From Ruminococcus sp. YE71 (GTDB taxonomy: Bacteria > Bacillota > Clostridia > Oscillospirales > Ruminococcaceae), in assembly GCF_900119155.1 (NCBI RefSeq), contig NZ_FPIR01000009.1:88546-152545 (forward strand): a stretch of DNA of 64,000 bases. The letters run 5' to 3'. This document shows, one piece after another, positions 27,145 through 36,000 of this stretch (the stretch's first letter is position 1; every line of letters begins with the position of its first letter). A model generated the notes under the pieces. The model did no database searches, was not told the origin of the DNA, and was given only the letters and a program-made list of their open reading frames with translations. Both the position numbers and the translations under genes were made by a program.

Positions 27145-27842
27145 AACTTTATTTCCTCTGCGCTGCGTCTGCACTGATTCAGTTCGTTGCTGACGACTTT
27201 TCCGTCCTTTATGCGGATGATGCGGTCGGCTATATCCTTTATCGCTTCGTTATGGGTTATTATCACGGTCGTGGTCTTGTATACCCGATTTATCTTGTCA
27301 ACAAGCGTGATGACGTTTTGCGACGCTTTTGAATCAAGCGCGCCCGTTAACTCATCGCACAGCAGCAGCTTTGGTTTTTTGACTATCGAACGTGCTATCG
27401 CAACTCTCTGCTGCTGACCGCCCGAAAGTTCCTTCGGGAAACGGGTGCGGTATTTTTCCATATCAAGGTCTTTCAGCAGTTCGCTGATATCCATCGACTC
27501 TTCGGCGATATCCGACGCTACCTGGATATTCTCCTCGACTGTCAGATCGGGGATAAGGTTAAAAAACTGAAATACAAAGCCGATTTTGCTGCGTCTGTAA
27601 TTTCCGAGTTTATCCTTGTCAAGCTGCATGATATCCTGACCTTCAACGAAAAGCTGACCCTCGTCAAGTCTGTCAAGTCCGCCCAGCATATTCAGCAACG
27701 TGGATTTTCCCGAACCCGACGGACCGAGAATAACGCACAGTTCGCCCTTTTCTATTCCGAGATCGATATGATCCATTGCGTAAACGGTGTTTTCGGCATT
27801 GTCACCGTATTTTTTCACTGCATTTTTGAATTCGATAAACAT
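27141..27842 (-). CDS. ABC exporter ATPase (LolD/MacB type)
   Basis: About 233 residues from the ATG at 27842, chosen for GGAAAGGAAC 8 nt upstream; it overlaps the thioesterase end. Walker A GPSGSGKST, Q-loop VFQFFNLIPDLT, signature LSGGQQQRVAIAR and Walker B KLLLCDELTGALD are present. It energises the downstream FtsX-type permease. Confidence 0.9.
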   Translation of the reverse strand: MFIEFKNAVKKYGDNAENTVYAMDHIDLGIEKGELCVILGPSGSGKSTLLNMLGGLDRLDEGQLFVEGQDIMQLDKDKLGNYRRSKIGFVFQFFNLIPDLTVEENIQVASDIAEESMDISELLKDLDMEKYRTRFPKELSGGQQQRVAIARSIVKKPKLLLCDELTGALDSKASQNVITLVDKINRVYKTTTVIITHNEAIKDIADRIIRIKDGKVVSNELNQCRRSAEEIKL

Positions 27843-28545
27843 ATTTTTTGTTCCTTTCCGCATATCCTGCAAATTCATCTATCAGATCTGTGATCTCCTG
27901 ATAATGACCGTCAAAATAAAAGTGTCCGCCGCTGAATCTCTGCGTGCGGTAAATTTCATGAAACGTATTGTGCCAAAGCGGTTCGGCTTCGGGGATGATG
28001 ACCATATCCGAATCGCCGACCATGTTCATCCCCAAAGGAAGACGTTCATCCTCGGTGGGAAATGACGGGCGGTAAGTCTCAAGGACGTGCATATCATCAC
28101 ATATCATCTGCTTGAAAAAGCTGTATGCGGTATCGCTGTCTTTTATGAAATCGGGAATGCCGCCAAGTTTTTGCAGATAGGCATCGGTATCCTTCGGGAG
28201 TTCCCAGCTTTTTTCACGATAATAAAAGGGCGGATTCTGCCCTGAAACGATGACCCCTGCGGGGGGGATGCCCTGCTCTTGCAGAAGCAAGCCGCATTCG
28301 CAGGCAACAAATGCGCCCATGCTGTGACCAAACAAAATATAATCTCCTGCCGAGACCTGCTGTTTCAGAACATATTCAGCCGCATCTTTTACAAAGTCTT
28401 CAAAGCAGGCTCGTTTATCACCGCTCCGAGGCCTATTGTAGTCAAACAGGCATACTTCCGTTATATTTTGGTACTTAGCATCCTTCATGAAGCTGTAATA
28501 CAATGAAAATCCGCCTGCATGAGGAAAACAAACCATTTTTTCCAT
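27802..28545 (-). CDS. Type II (editing) thioesterase, Ser nucleophile
   Basis: 247 residues of the GrsT/RifR type: CFPHAGGFSLYY, nucleophile GHSMGAF (Ser75), Asp in GDSDMVI and His in SGGHFYFDGH. These enzymes remove aberrant acyl groups from carriers. It is the only one of four thioesterase-fold proteins in this cluster with the standard Ser, which makes it the likely proofreading enzyme. It is the first gene of the leftward operon, directly behind operator site B. Confidence 0.88.
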   Translation of the reverse strand: MEKMVCFPHAGGFSLYYSFMKDAKYQNITEVCLFDYNRPRSGDKRACFEDFVKDAAEYVLKQQVSAGDYILFGHSMGAFVACECGLLLQEQGIPPAGVIVSGQNPPFYYREKSWELPKDTDAYLQKLGGIPDFIKDSDTAYSFFKQMICDDMHVLETYRPSFPTEDERLPLGMNMVGDSDMVIIPEAEPLWHNTFHEIYRTQRFSGGHFYFDGHYQEITDLIDEFAGYAERNKKYVYRIQKCSEKIR

Positions 28546-28585
28546 CCGATCACCCGATTATTCTGTTTCGGCTGCGCACTCCTTA

Positions 28586-28633
28586 GTTAGCGCCACCTAA
28601 CCGATTATAGCATATGCTGACCGAAATTGTCAA
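28586..28633 (-). promoter_or_regulatory. Leftward cluster promoter with GTTAG-type operator (site B)
   Basis: On the minus strand TTGACA (28628-28633), an 18-bp spacer and TATAAT (28604-28609), followed after 2 bp by GTTAGGTGGCGCTAAC (28586-28601). The operator covers the start site. Confidence 0.8.
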
Positions 28634-28695
28634 CCCCCTCAAATATGCTTTTGTGCAAACGATACGATAATAGGTCCGGTTTGTGAGTTTATTTA

Positions 28696-28790
28696 GTTAG
28701 CTAATGCTAATTTTTACAAAAAGAATGCAGATCTTTATTGACAAAAAAATGCATCTGTGATATAATTTCACATGGTTAGCTTTAACTAAC
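28696..28790 (+). promoter_or_regulatory. Rightward cluster promoter with two GTTAG-type operators (sites C, D)
   Basis: TTGACA (28738-28743), a 17-bp spacer and TATAAT (28761-28766) form a consensus promoter. Site D GTTAGCTTTAACTAAC (28775-28790) overlaps the start region. Site C GTTAGCTAATGCTAAT (28696-28711) lies 27 bp upstream of the -35. Together with site B the 307-bp divergent region holds three copies, which allows co-repression of both arms. Confidence 0.8.
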
Positions 28791-28852
28791 CCGTTAGTCC
28801 GACAGCTTTACAGCTTGATGTATTTTATGAAAAACAGGAAGGGACCCCCATC

Positions 28853-30691
28853 ATGAAAATTGAGATCGATTTGAAGGAATCAACCTATCCCCGTATCATC
28901 GCGGAGATGAAGCGGCGTTTTGCCGATAAAACTGCTGTTATCGACCACGGTACCAAACTCAGCTATTTCGAGCTTTGCGAACAGTCCGAACGTTTGGGTG
29001 CGTATTTTCTCGAAAAAGGGATACGCCCGAAGGACAAGGTGATACTGCATCTCGGTAATACGCATCTTTTCATCAAGTGCCTGTTTGCGCTTGAATTGAT
29101 AGGCGCGGTCCCTGTGATCGTATTTTCGTCGTGCAGGGAACTTGAGATATCTTCGATAGCGGGAACGACCGAGGCTGCGGCATATATTTCTTTTCGCAGC
29201 TTTAAGGGTCAGGACCGTACAGAGTCGGTTCTTTCGATCCGAAAAAAATACCCGACGATCAGGACACTCTTATTCGACGACGAGATAGTATCAGCCCATA
29301 TATCGGGATATGCGCTGGATAACGCCGACAGGGCAGACCCATCACCCGACGATATCGCATACATCGTTCTTTCGGGCGGGTCTACGGGCGTACCGAAGCT
29401 GATACCGAAAAAACAGTCTGCAACTCTCTGGTCTGCGGAAAAATGTGCCGAATCCTGCGGCTTGAATGAAACAACGCGATACCTCACCGCCATGCCGTGC
29501 AGTCATTATTTTCACATCTGCGGACCAGGATTTATGGGGACGTTTATTCGGGGCGGAACAGATATCATGTGCTTCAGTTCCCTGCCCTCAGAGATAATCG
29601 AACTTATCCAACAAGAACGGATAACCGAGACCGCTCTTGTTCCTTCCGTAGCTTCTGAGTGCATCGCATATGCCGAAAAGCACTGCGATGACCTGTCGGA
29701 GGTCTTCCGCAGTCTGCGGCTCGTTCAGCTGGGCGGTTCGATGTGTACAGCCGATATCATAAACGCGGTCGCTGCGAAAATGCACTGCATACCTCAGCAG
29801 ATATACGGCATGGGAGAGGGGCTCGTATATGCGACCTATCCCGATTTTCCGCTTGACATGATACTGAAATATCAAGGTATCAACACAAGTGAATATGACA
29901 GTGTAAAGGTCGTGGATACTGACGGAAATGAAGTCCCGACGGGTGAATTCGGCGAACTTATCGCAAAGGGTCCGAACATAGCGACCGAATACTACAGGAA
30001 TGATGAAGCGAACCGCACCAAATTCACGAAGGACGGTTATTACCGTACAGGCGACAGGGTCAGACTGGTCGATGGAAAGTATTTGCAGGTCGTTGGCAGG
30101 ATAGACGATATGATAAACCGCGGCGGTGAAAAAATATTTCCCGCAGAACTGGAAATGCATATCAGAAAATGCACGAATGTTCGGGATGCGGCAGTTTTCG
30201 GGATCCCCGACACACAGATGGGCAATCTTATCACCGCGTTCGTCATCCCCGAAGATGAAACTTCTGCCGCCGAGATCAGAAAGGAATTGTTAGCTTCGGG
30301 GCTTGCATCCTTCAAGATACCCGACGCTATCTTCTTCCGCAGTGAATTCCCCCTGACTTCCGTGAAAAAGATAGACAAGAACGCACTGAAAAAAGAAGCG
30401 GCTGAACTGATTAAGCAAACCGCAGAAGAGATGATCTGCACCTTTGACGGCATCTCCGACCCCGTTATGAAAAAGGCCGCGATATGCTGGGCGCAGACAC
30501 TCAGAACCACCGAAATAAAAGCCGACAGCAATTTCATTGAGCTTGGCGGCAATTCTATTTCGGCGGCTGAGATGCTTCAAAAGCTGAACGTCACCTTCGG
30601 GACTGATCTGAACATGGAAGATCTTTACACGGCGGCTGATCTTTCGGCACTCAGCGAGATCATAAAGGAGAGGTTATCAGATGACAAATAA
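28853..30691 (+). CDS. Aryl/acyl-AMP ligase fused to a carrier domain
   Basis: 612 residues. Residues ~1-525 resemble the stand-alone aryl-acid AMP ligases EntE/DhbE/YbtE: YIVLSGGSTGVPKLIP, QIYGMGEGLVYATY, and YYRTGDRVRL with VGRIDDMINRGGEK. Residues ~535-612 are a carrier with phosphopantetheine Ser568 in LGGNSI. It activates an acid and loads it onto its own carrier. The residue matching Asn235 of DhbE, which binds the 2-hydroxyl of salicylate or DHB, is Tyr219 (PCSHYF). No salicylate or DHB synthase gene is present, so the acid is unknown. Confidence 0.88.
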   Translation: MKIEIDLKESTYPRIIAEMKRRFADKTAVIDHGTKLSYFELCEQSERLGAYFLEKGIRPKDKVILHLGNTHLFIKCLFALELIGAVPVIVFSSCRELEISSIAGTTEAAAYISFRSFKGQDRTESVLSIRKKYPTIRTLLFDDEIVSAHISGYALDNADRADPSPDDIAYIVLSGGSTGVPKLIPKKQSATLWSAEKCAESCGLNETTRYLTAMPCSHYFHICGPGFMGTFIRGGTDIMCFSSLPSEIIELIQQERITETALVPSVASECIAYAEKHCDDLSEVFRSLRLVQLGGSMCTADIINAVAAKMHCIPQQIYGMGEGLVYATYPDFPLDMILKYQGINTSEYDSVKVVDTDGNEVPTGEFGELIAKGPNIATEYYRNDEANRTKFTKDGYYRTGDRVRLVDGKYLQVVGRIDDMINRGGEKIFPAELEMHIRKCTNVRDAAVFGIPDTQMGNLITAFVIPEDETSAAEIRKELLASGLASFKIPDAIFFRSEFPLTSVKKIDKNALKKEAAELIKQTAEEMICTFDGISDPVMKKAAICWAQTLRTTEIKADSNFIELGGNSISAAEMLQKLNVTFGTDLNMEDLYTAADLSALSEIIKERLSDDK

Positions 30692-31436
30692 ATGGTTCGC
30701 ATTCGGTGCGGAACGCGAGAATGCAAGTCTTTCTCTGCTGTTGTTCCCTTTTGCGGGCGGTTGCCCGTCTGCATTTGTTCAGTGGAAAAACAAGCTGACG
30801 GATGATATCAGCATATATCCTGTTCAGTATCCGTTCAGAGAAGCACGCAGAAAAGAAACTTTGCCCGACACGGTCAGGGAGCTTGCAGAAACATTAGTTC
30901 GTGAGAACGAGGCGGTATTTTCGGGAAAATACGCCGTATTTGCACACTGTGCAGGTGCAGCGATCGCTTATGAGACTGTACTTGAAGCGCGAAAAATGTA
31001 TGGCACAGAACCCGAATTCATGATAGTATCGGGGGCTGAACCGCCCGAGTATTCTCTGGAAAGCCTGAAATATCTTTCACAGGCGGAGGAGACCGAGTTT
31101 CTGGATTATCTGATCTCGAAAGGGTTTGCCGATGAGAGCGTGCGTAAAAATTCCGCCTTCCTGAGTTACTATCTGCCGATAATCAAGGCGGATTTCACGC
31201 TGATGTTTTCATATAAAATGACCCGTGATGAAGAGCCGCTGCATTGTCCGCTGTATATTTTCCGCGGAGATGATGATAAGGTCATTGATGTGAACAGACT
31301 TGAAGACTGGAAAAAATACACGACCGCCGAAACATCCGAACGCATTTTTGACGGCGGACACTACTATTTCACAAACGACCCCGATACGGTCTGCGCAGAG
31401 ATCGGGCGGATAGTTAAGAAAGGGGCGGCAACATGA
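30681..31436 (+). CDS. Thioesterase-fold protein with Cys nucleophile (1 of 3)
   Basis: 251 residues with type II thioesterase architecture: LLFPFAGGCPSAF, elbow AHCAGAA (Cys90 where Ser is expected), Asp in RGDDDKVID and His in GGHYYF. Cys replacements occur in carrier-to-carrier acyl shuttles such as SyrC and CmaE, and in some unusual releasing domains. It overlaps the gene of the ligase-carrier fusion (11 bp), so it may move that acyl group to the next carrier (inference). SD AAGGAGAGG lies in the upstream gene. Confidence 0.85.
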   Translation: MTNKWFAFGAERENASLSLLLFPFAGGCPSAFVQWKNKLTDDISIYPVQYPFREARRKETLPDTVRELAETLVRENEAVFSGKYAVFAHCAGAAIAYETVLEARKMYGTEPEFMIVSGAEPPEYSLESLKYLSQAEETEFLDYLISKGFADESVRKNSAFLSYYLPIIKADFTLMFSYKMTRDEEPLHCPLYIFRGDDDKVIDVNRLEDWKKYTTAETSERIFDGGHYYFTNDPDTVCAEIGRIVKKGAAT

Positions 31437-32176
31437 GTTTGCAGAAATGCGCGGTAGTAACAGGGTCGGCAAGCGGGATAGGCGCATCGTCCGTTAAGCG
31501 CCTTGCAAAAGACGGTTTCGATGTTGTCATCAACTACCACAGGGACAGCCGACTGTCGGAAGCCGAAAGCATCGCAGAGGAATGCCGCGCGTTCGGAGTT
31601 CGGGCGATGACCGTAAAGGCGGATATCTCAGACCCTTCACAATGTGATGAACTTGTTCAAGCGGTGGTTGATGAGTTCGGCAGGATAGATGTTTTGGTGA
31701 ACAATGCAGGCATCACGAATCTTACACCTATGCTGAAAATGTCCGACGAAGATTTTGACCGTGTTATGAGGACAAATGCCTACGGTACTTTTTACATGAT
31801 GAGAAGTGCCGCCCCCGTCATGAAAAAACAGCGCAGCGGCAGCATCATCAATATTTCTTCGGTCGGCGGGCTTTACGGCGCACCTTGGTCGATAGGCTAC
31901 GCCGCATCGAAGGGTGCTGTTATCGCGCTCACCAAAACCGCCGCAAAGGAACTTGCTATCAGCAATATCCGTGTCAATTCTATCGCTCCAGGCGGATGCG
32001 ATACAGGCATCATCGAGGTCAACGAACATCAGATAAAAGAACAGCTGCGTTTTGTCACGCTGGGAAGGGTCGGCAGACCCGATGAGATCGCCGGCGCGGT
32101 TTCTTTTCTCGCATCGGATGATTCTTCATATATCACGGGTCATGTGCTTGAAGTAAGCGGCGGGGTGATGATGTAA
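31433..32176 (+). CDS. FabG-like ketoreductase (SDR)
   Basis: 247 residues with TGSASGIG (NADP loop), LVNNAG (~89), the Ser near 143 and the YAASK catalytic pair (Tyr156, Lys160). It is typical of 3-oxoacyl-ACP reductases and therefore a discrete KR for the polyketide step. It overlaps the thioesterase-like gene (ATGA) and abuts the ketosynthase gene, so it probably reduces that enzyme's product. Confidence 0.88.
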   Translation: MSLQKCAVVTGSASGIGASSVKRLAKDGFDVVINYHRDSRLSEAESIAEECRAFGVRAMTVKADISDPSQCDELVQAVVDEFGRIDVLVNNAGITNLTPMLKMSDEDFDRVMRTNAYGTFYMMRSAAPVMKKQRSGSIINISSVGGLYGAPWSIGYAASKGAVIALTKTAAKELAISNIRVNSIAPGGCDTGIIEVNEHQIKEQLRFVTLGRVGRPDEIAGAVSFLASDDSSYITGHVLEVSGGVMM

Positions 32177-33856
32177 ATGGATATGAATGATAACAGAATC
32201 GCAGTAATAGGCATGAGTTTTCGTTTTCCGTCCGCCGAAAACAAAGCGGCTTTTACCGCTATGCTGCGAAACGGCGAGTATGCAAAAGCGGGGACACACG
32301 AAGCACGCGGAGAATTGGTCGGGATAGCGGATTATCACGAACTTCTGAAAAACATCCGCACTATCGACGGCATCGAATACTTCGACAACAGTTTTTTCGG
32401 GATAGTCAAGCCCGAAGTGATGGAGATGCCGCCCGAACTGCGGCTGACGATGCAGGGCGCCGCAGAAGCGATAATGGATGCAGGCTACAGCATACAGTCG
32501 ATATCCCGTCGCAAATGCGGAGCGGTCACAGCACAGACGACCTGTTCCTACAAAAGACTTCTGAAGAAGACAAGTTTTCTTTCATTCTTCAACAATATGC
32601 CGGGAATGACCTGCGGTTATCTCGCACAATATCTGAAACTCAACGGACCTGTCTATCATCTTGATTCGACCTGTTCTTCAACGTTAAGTGCGGCGGCAGC
32701 AGCCTGCAACCATCTGCTGATGGGGCAGGCAGACCTTATGCTTGCAGGCGGAGTGCAGATCTGTATGCCCGTTGACAGTCAGGAAAGCAAGGATATGCTT
32801 TCAAACGTGCTGAGTATCGGCGCTGACGGACAATGTTTGCCGTTCGACAAGAATGCCGCAGGTTTTTTCAGCAGCGAGGGCGTTGGGTTCGTTTTGCTTG
32901 AACGGTATGAGGATGCGGTCAGAAATCACGACCACATCTACGGGATAATAAGAGGCTACGGGATGCACAGCAACGCGGGAAGGTGTGCAACGATATATGC
33001 GCCTAACGCCGACGCTCAATATCTCGCGCTTAAAGAAGCGTGGAAAATGGCAGGGATAACAGCCGACGACCTGACAGAATTTGAAGCACACGGCGCGGCG
33101 ACTGTTCAGGGCGATATGGCTGAGGTCTGCTGTATGTCCCGTGCGCTTTCCGAGAGAACCGTCAAAGAAGCTGTTCTGCTTTCGGCGGTCAAATCAAATC
33201 TGGGTCACAGCGGAAATGCCGCAGGCATCACGGGGCTTATCAAGCTGCTGCTTTCATTTGAAGCAAAAACCGTTTTCCCCATTTCGGGGTTCACGGAAGC
33301 GGATCCGAAGCTCGACCTCGTCGGTGCGCATTTAGCACCCGTAAAAAGCCCGATAGCGCTTGACAGGCACAGGATAGCGGACATCGGCAGTTATGGTCTG
33401 AACGAGCTCAATGTTCATATGATACTTGAAAGTGCGGAAAATATCCCTGCACCGAATCTCAAACCCGATAAGGTGCATTATCTGAAATGCAGCGCTGCAT
33501 CCGAAACGGCGTTATCGGCATATCTTGCTGAGATCGCCGAGGAAATAGGTCGGACAGATGATCGTGACGATCTTATCCACACCTTGAATTTCGGACGTGA
33601 TGACTTTGCATATCGCTGTTTTATCCGTTTTGAAAATACGGACGATCTGCTTTTAAAGCTGACCTGCCCTGTAGATATCGTAAAATGCAAAATAAATAAA
33701 GCTGCGCAGGCGGTATGCCCCGAAAATGAAGATGAGATCTGCCGCATATATCTCAGCGGCGGAAACATTGATTGGTGCGCTTTAGCGAAAAAAACACAGT
33801 ATCAAAAACTGCCGTCCGTAACATATCCTTTTGAAAAAAAGAAGATATGGGCTTAA
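32177..33856 (+). CDS. Modular-type ketosynthase lacking its AT domain
   Basis: 559 residues. The KS (~1-425) keeps Cys166 in LDSTCSSTLSAA, His305 in EAHGAATVQGD and His344 in SNLGHSGNAAG. The first His motif reads HGAAT instead of HGTGT. The ~130-residue tail contains linker sequence and ends in LPSVTYPFEKKKIW. That resembles the post-AT linker (YPFQxxxYW) of cis-AT modules, yet no AT lies between. The AT at 20.3 kb would serve in trans. It reads like a module from which the AT was lost. Confidence 0.88.
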   Translation: MDMNDNRIAVIGMSFRFPSAENKAAFTAMLRNGEYAKAGTHEARGELVGIADYHELLKNIRTIDGIEYFDNSFFGIVKPEVMEMPPELRLTMQGAAEAIMDAGYSIQSISRRKCGAVTAQTTCSYKRLLKKTSFLSFFNNMPGMTCGYLAQYLKLNGPVYHLDSTCSSTLSAAAAACNHLLMGQADLMLAGGVQICMPVDSQESKDMLSNVLSIGADGQCLPFDKNAAGFFSSEGVGFVLLERYEDAVRNHDHIYGIIRGYGMHSNAGRCATIYAPNADAQYLALKEAWKMAGITADDLTEFEAHGAATVQGDMAEVCCMSRALSERTVKEAVLLSAVKSNLGHSGNAAGITGLIKLLLSFEAKTVFPISGFTEADPKLDLVGAHLAPVKSPIALDRHRIADIGSYGLNELNVHMILESAENIPAPNLKPDKVHYLKCSAASETALSAYLAEIAEEIGRTDDRDDLIHTLNFGRDDFAYRCFIRFENTDDLLLKLTCPVDIVKCKINKAAQAVCPENEDEICRIYLSGGNIDWCALAKKTQYQKLPSVTYPFEKKKIWA

Positions 33857-33896
33857 AATACGCTCGGTACAACAATATATGACCAGGAGGATAACT

Positions 33897-34130
33897 ATGA
33901 ATAATGAAATAATGATAGCCGAACTCAAAGCGATATGGAAAGAGATACTCGAAAGTGAAGAAGAGATCGGGACCGATGAATCCTTTTTCGAGATAGGCGG
34001 CAATTCCATGCTTGCGACTATGATGGTCGAAAATATCAACGGCAAATATTCTTCGTCGCTCACACTGAACGATGTTTACGAGCACAACACTATAGAACAG
34101 CTTGCTGAGCTGCTTGCTTCACAGGGCTGA
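33897..34130 (+). CDS. Free carrier protein
   Basis: 77 residues from the ATG at 33897 (SD AGGAGGATAAC). The phosphopantetheine attachment motif is FFEIGGNSMLATMM. It follows the AT-less ketosynthase, so it probably holds its extender or product. The next gene, 4 bp downstream, is a Cys-type thioesterase-like protein. Confidence 0.88.
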   Translation: MNNEIMIAELKAIWKEILESEEEIGTDESFFEIGGNSMLATMMVENINGKYSSSLTLNDVYEHNTIEQLAELLASQG

Positions 34131-34134
34131 AGAT

Positions 34135-34908
34135 ATGAACAGCACATACGGAGTCTGGTTCCCGACAGTTCGGAGCAGTGAGACTGCGGAATTCAGGATC
34201 ATCTGTTTTCCGCACGCAGGGGCGGGCGCTTCCGCTTATTTGGATTGGTGCCGTTTTATCCCGAACAATGCGGAGTTTTTCCCCTGTGCATATCCGATGC
34301 GTGAAAAGCGGCACAGAGAGTCTATGCCGGGATCTCTGCGTATCCTCGCAGAGGATATCGCAAAAGAGAACAAGGCTGTTTTTACCGAAAAGCCGTGCAT
34401 TCTGTTCGGACACTGCGAGGGCGCGGTGATCGCCTATGAGACCGCACTGGCGGTACGGGAAATTTACGGCGTGTCGCCTGCACTTCTTGTTATGTCCGCA
34501 AGCAATCCGCCCTGTGTACCGCTTTCGATATCTGTTGATGAAAATATGGATATTTATGAAGCGGCTGAAACGTTCAGAAAGTTTGGATTTATCGCAGATG
34601 CGTTTGCAAAGAATGAGACATATATCCGATGCTTTGTACCTGTTTTGCTGAAAGATTTCGTTTTGTTTCAGAAGTATTCGGATGACTTGATGAAAAAGGT
34701 CGATTGTCCGATACTTGAAGTTCACGGCAGTGATGACAAAATGATCCTGCCCGAACACGCAAATATGTGGAAAAAATATACTGACTGCGGGGCAGACCAT
34801 ATAGAATACAGCGGCGCACATTTCTATTTCAGCGCCGAAACTCTGCCGCGGCTTATCAATGAAATGCTTGACATGGTCACAAAAAAAGAGGAAAGGAAAA
34901 CGTTATGA
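34135..34908 (+). CDS. Thioesterase-fold protein with Cys nucleophile (2 of 3)
   Basis: 257 residues from the ATG at 34135, just after the carrier stop; a longer frame from 34102 would overlap the carrier. Motifs are ICFPHAGAGASAYLDW, elbow FGHCEGAVIAY (Cys94), HGSDDKMI and GAHFYF. As with the other two, the Ser nucleophile is Cys. The SD is weak, implying coupling to the carrier gene. The candidate role is acyl transfer off that carrier. Confidence 0.85.
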   Translation: MNSTYGVWFPTVRSSETAEFRIICFPHAGAGASAYLDWCRFIPNNAEFFPCAYPMREKRHRESMPGSLRILAEDIAKENKAVFTEKPCILFGHCEGAVIAYETALAVREIYGVSPALLVMSASNPPCVPLSISVDENMDIYEAAETFRKFGFIADAFAKNETYIRCFVPVLLKDFVLFQKYSDDLMKKVDCPILEVHGSDDKMILPEHANMWKKYTDCGADHIEYSGAHFYFSAETLPRLINEMLDMVTKKEERKTL

Positions 34909-35192
34909 ATACAAGCAACCTCCCGACACAATACCGAACAGAAAGAATAAAAAAGGCATTAGAAAAACTGTGGTGCGATAACCTTCAGACCGCCTGCGCT
35001 TCGGATGACGATAATTATTTCATCTGCGGCGGCGATTCACTGAAAGCGATACGGCTTCTTTCGGCTATCGACCGTGAGTTTTCAGTGCGCTTAAACTATA
35101 CCGATATTTATGAATATCCGACTTTTTTTGAATTGCTGTCACATATCGAAGCGGTCATCGCGGCAAACAGAGGACAGGAGGAAGCTGTATGA
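34905..35192 (+). CDS. Free carrier protein (PCP-like)
   Basis: 95 residues with the attachment motif FICGGDSLKAIRLL and a following helix typical of peptidyl carriers. The SD GGAAAGGA lies inside the end of the preceding gene (ATGA overlap). It too is followed by a Cys-type thioesterase-like gene that overlaps its stop, giving the third carrier/Cys-enzyme pair. Confidence 0.87.
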   Translation: MNTSNLPTQYRTERIKKALEKLWCDNLQTACASDDDNYFICGGDSLKAIRLLSAIDREFSVRLNYTDIYEYPTFFELLSHIEAVIAANRGQEEAV

Positions 35193-35986
35193 TACTGTTT
35201 TGCATTTCCGCAGCAGGCGCAAATCCCTTCATGTCGTGGTCTGCATCGCTGAGAAAGGACATTAAGCTGTGTATTCTCGACCTTCCCGGAAGGGGCAGTA
35301 AGCGTTCCGAAAAGCCTGTCGAAAATATGGATGAACTCTGCCGCATCCTTATCTCGGATATGGATAAAGAAAACCCCGCAAATGACAGCTTCATGATACT
35401 CGGATACTGCTTCGGGGCTGTGATAGCCTATGAGATCTGCAAAAAATTACAGGCAGAAAACAAGCCGCTCCCGGGCGCTTTTCTCACATTTGGAAGCGGC
35501 GCACCTGATTCTCTGCGCATTCCCGAAAAGGAACTGACAGAGACCGAAGAATTTCGCGGGATGGTCGCACAGTTCTTCAATTCGGGAAGTCTCGGAAGTG
35601 ATGAAGCTGCCGAAAAAGCCGTCAGCGCCTATGCATCCGCGTATAAAAAAGAGACCCCCGTATCATTTGCGTCTGTGTTTCCCGACGGGAATGAGGATGA
35701 GGATTTTGAACAGATGCAGCTGCTTTTTCTGCTGAACGGCGCTATGGAACAGATCTCACAGGATCACAGGATGCTGAAAGCCTATCATGACGCGGCGCAC
35801 GGTCATGAAGTCATCAAGACCTGCGCGGTGGTATTTTACAGTCCGCAGGACAGGTTTGCGGCAGAAAAAGATGTTCTGGGTTGGGAGCGTTATTTTCAGA
35901 GCTCGGATAAAAAAAGCGTCACGGGCGGGCATTATGCCATCATGTCTGAGAAAAAGTTTTTTATCGAGATCATAAACGGTCTTTGA
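35189..35986 (+). CDS. Thioesterase-fold protein with Cys nucleophile (3 of 3)
   Basis: 265 residues. It starts ILFCISAAGANPFMSW, has the elbow LGYCFGAVIAYE (Cys74 in place of Ser), an acid candidate in YSPQDRF and His in TGGHYAIM. It is more divergent than the other two, with an LPGRGSKRSE motif kept. An ATGA overlap ties it to the PCP gene, and the NRPS start lies 15 bp after its stop. It may hand the PCP-bound acyl group to the first carrier of the NRPS (inference). Confidence 0.85.
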   Translation: MILFCISAAGANPFMSWSASLRKDIKLCILDLPGRGSKRSEKPVENMDELCRILISDMDKENPANDSFMILGYCFGAVIAYEICKKLQAENKPLPGAFLTFGSGAPDSLRIPEKELTETEEFRGMVAQFFNSGSLGSDEAAEKAVSAYASAYKKETPVSFASVFPDGNEDEDFEQMQLLFLLNGAMEQISQDHRMLKAYHDAAHGHEVIKTCAVVFYSPQDRFAAEKDVLGWERYFQSSDKKSVTGGHYAIMSEKKFFIEIINGL

Positions 35987-36000
35987 ACAGGAGGACAGCC

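Noticed and set aside
28853..30691. Calling the loading enzyme a salicylate- or DHB-AMP ligase
   Set aside because: The key Asn of those enzymes appears to be Tyr here and no aryl-acid synthesis genes are present.
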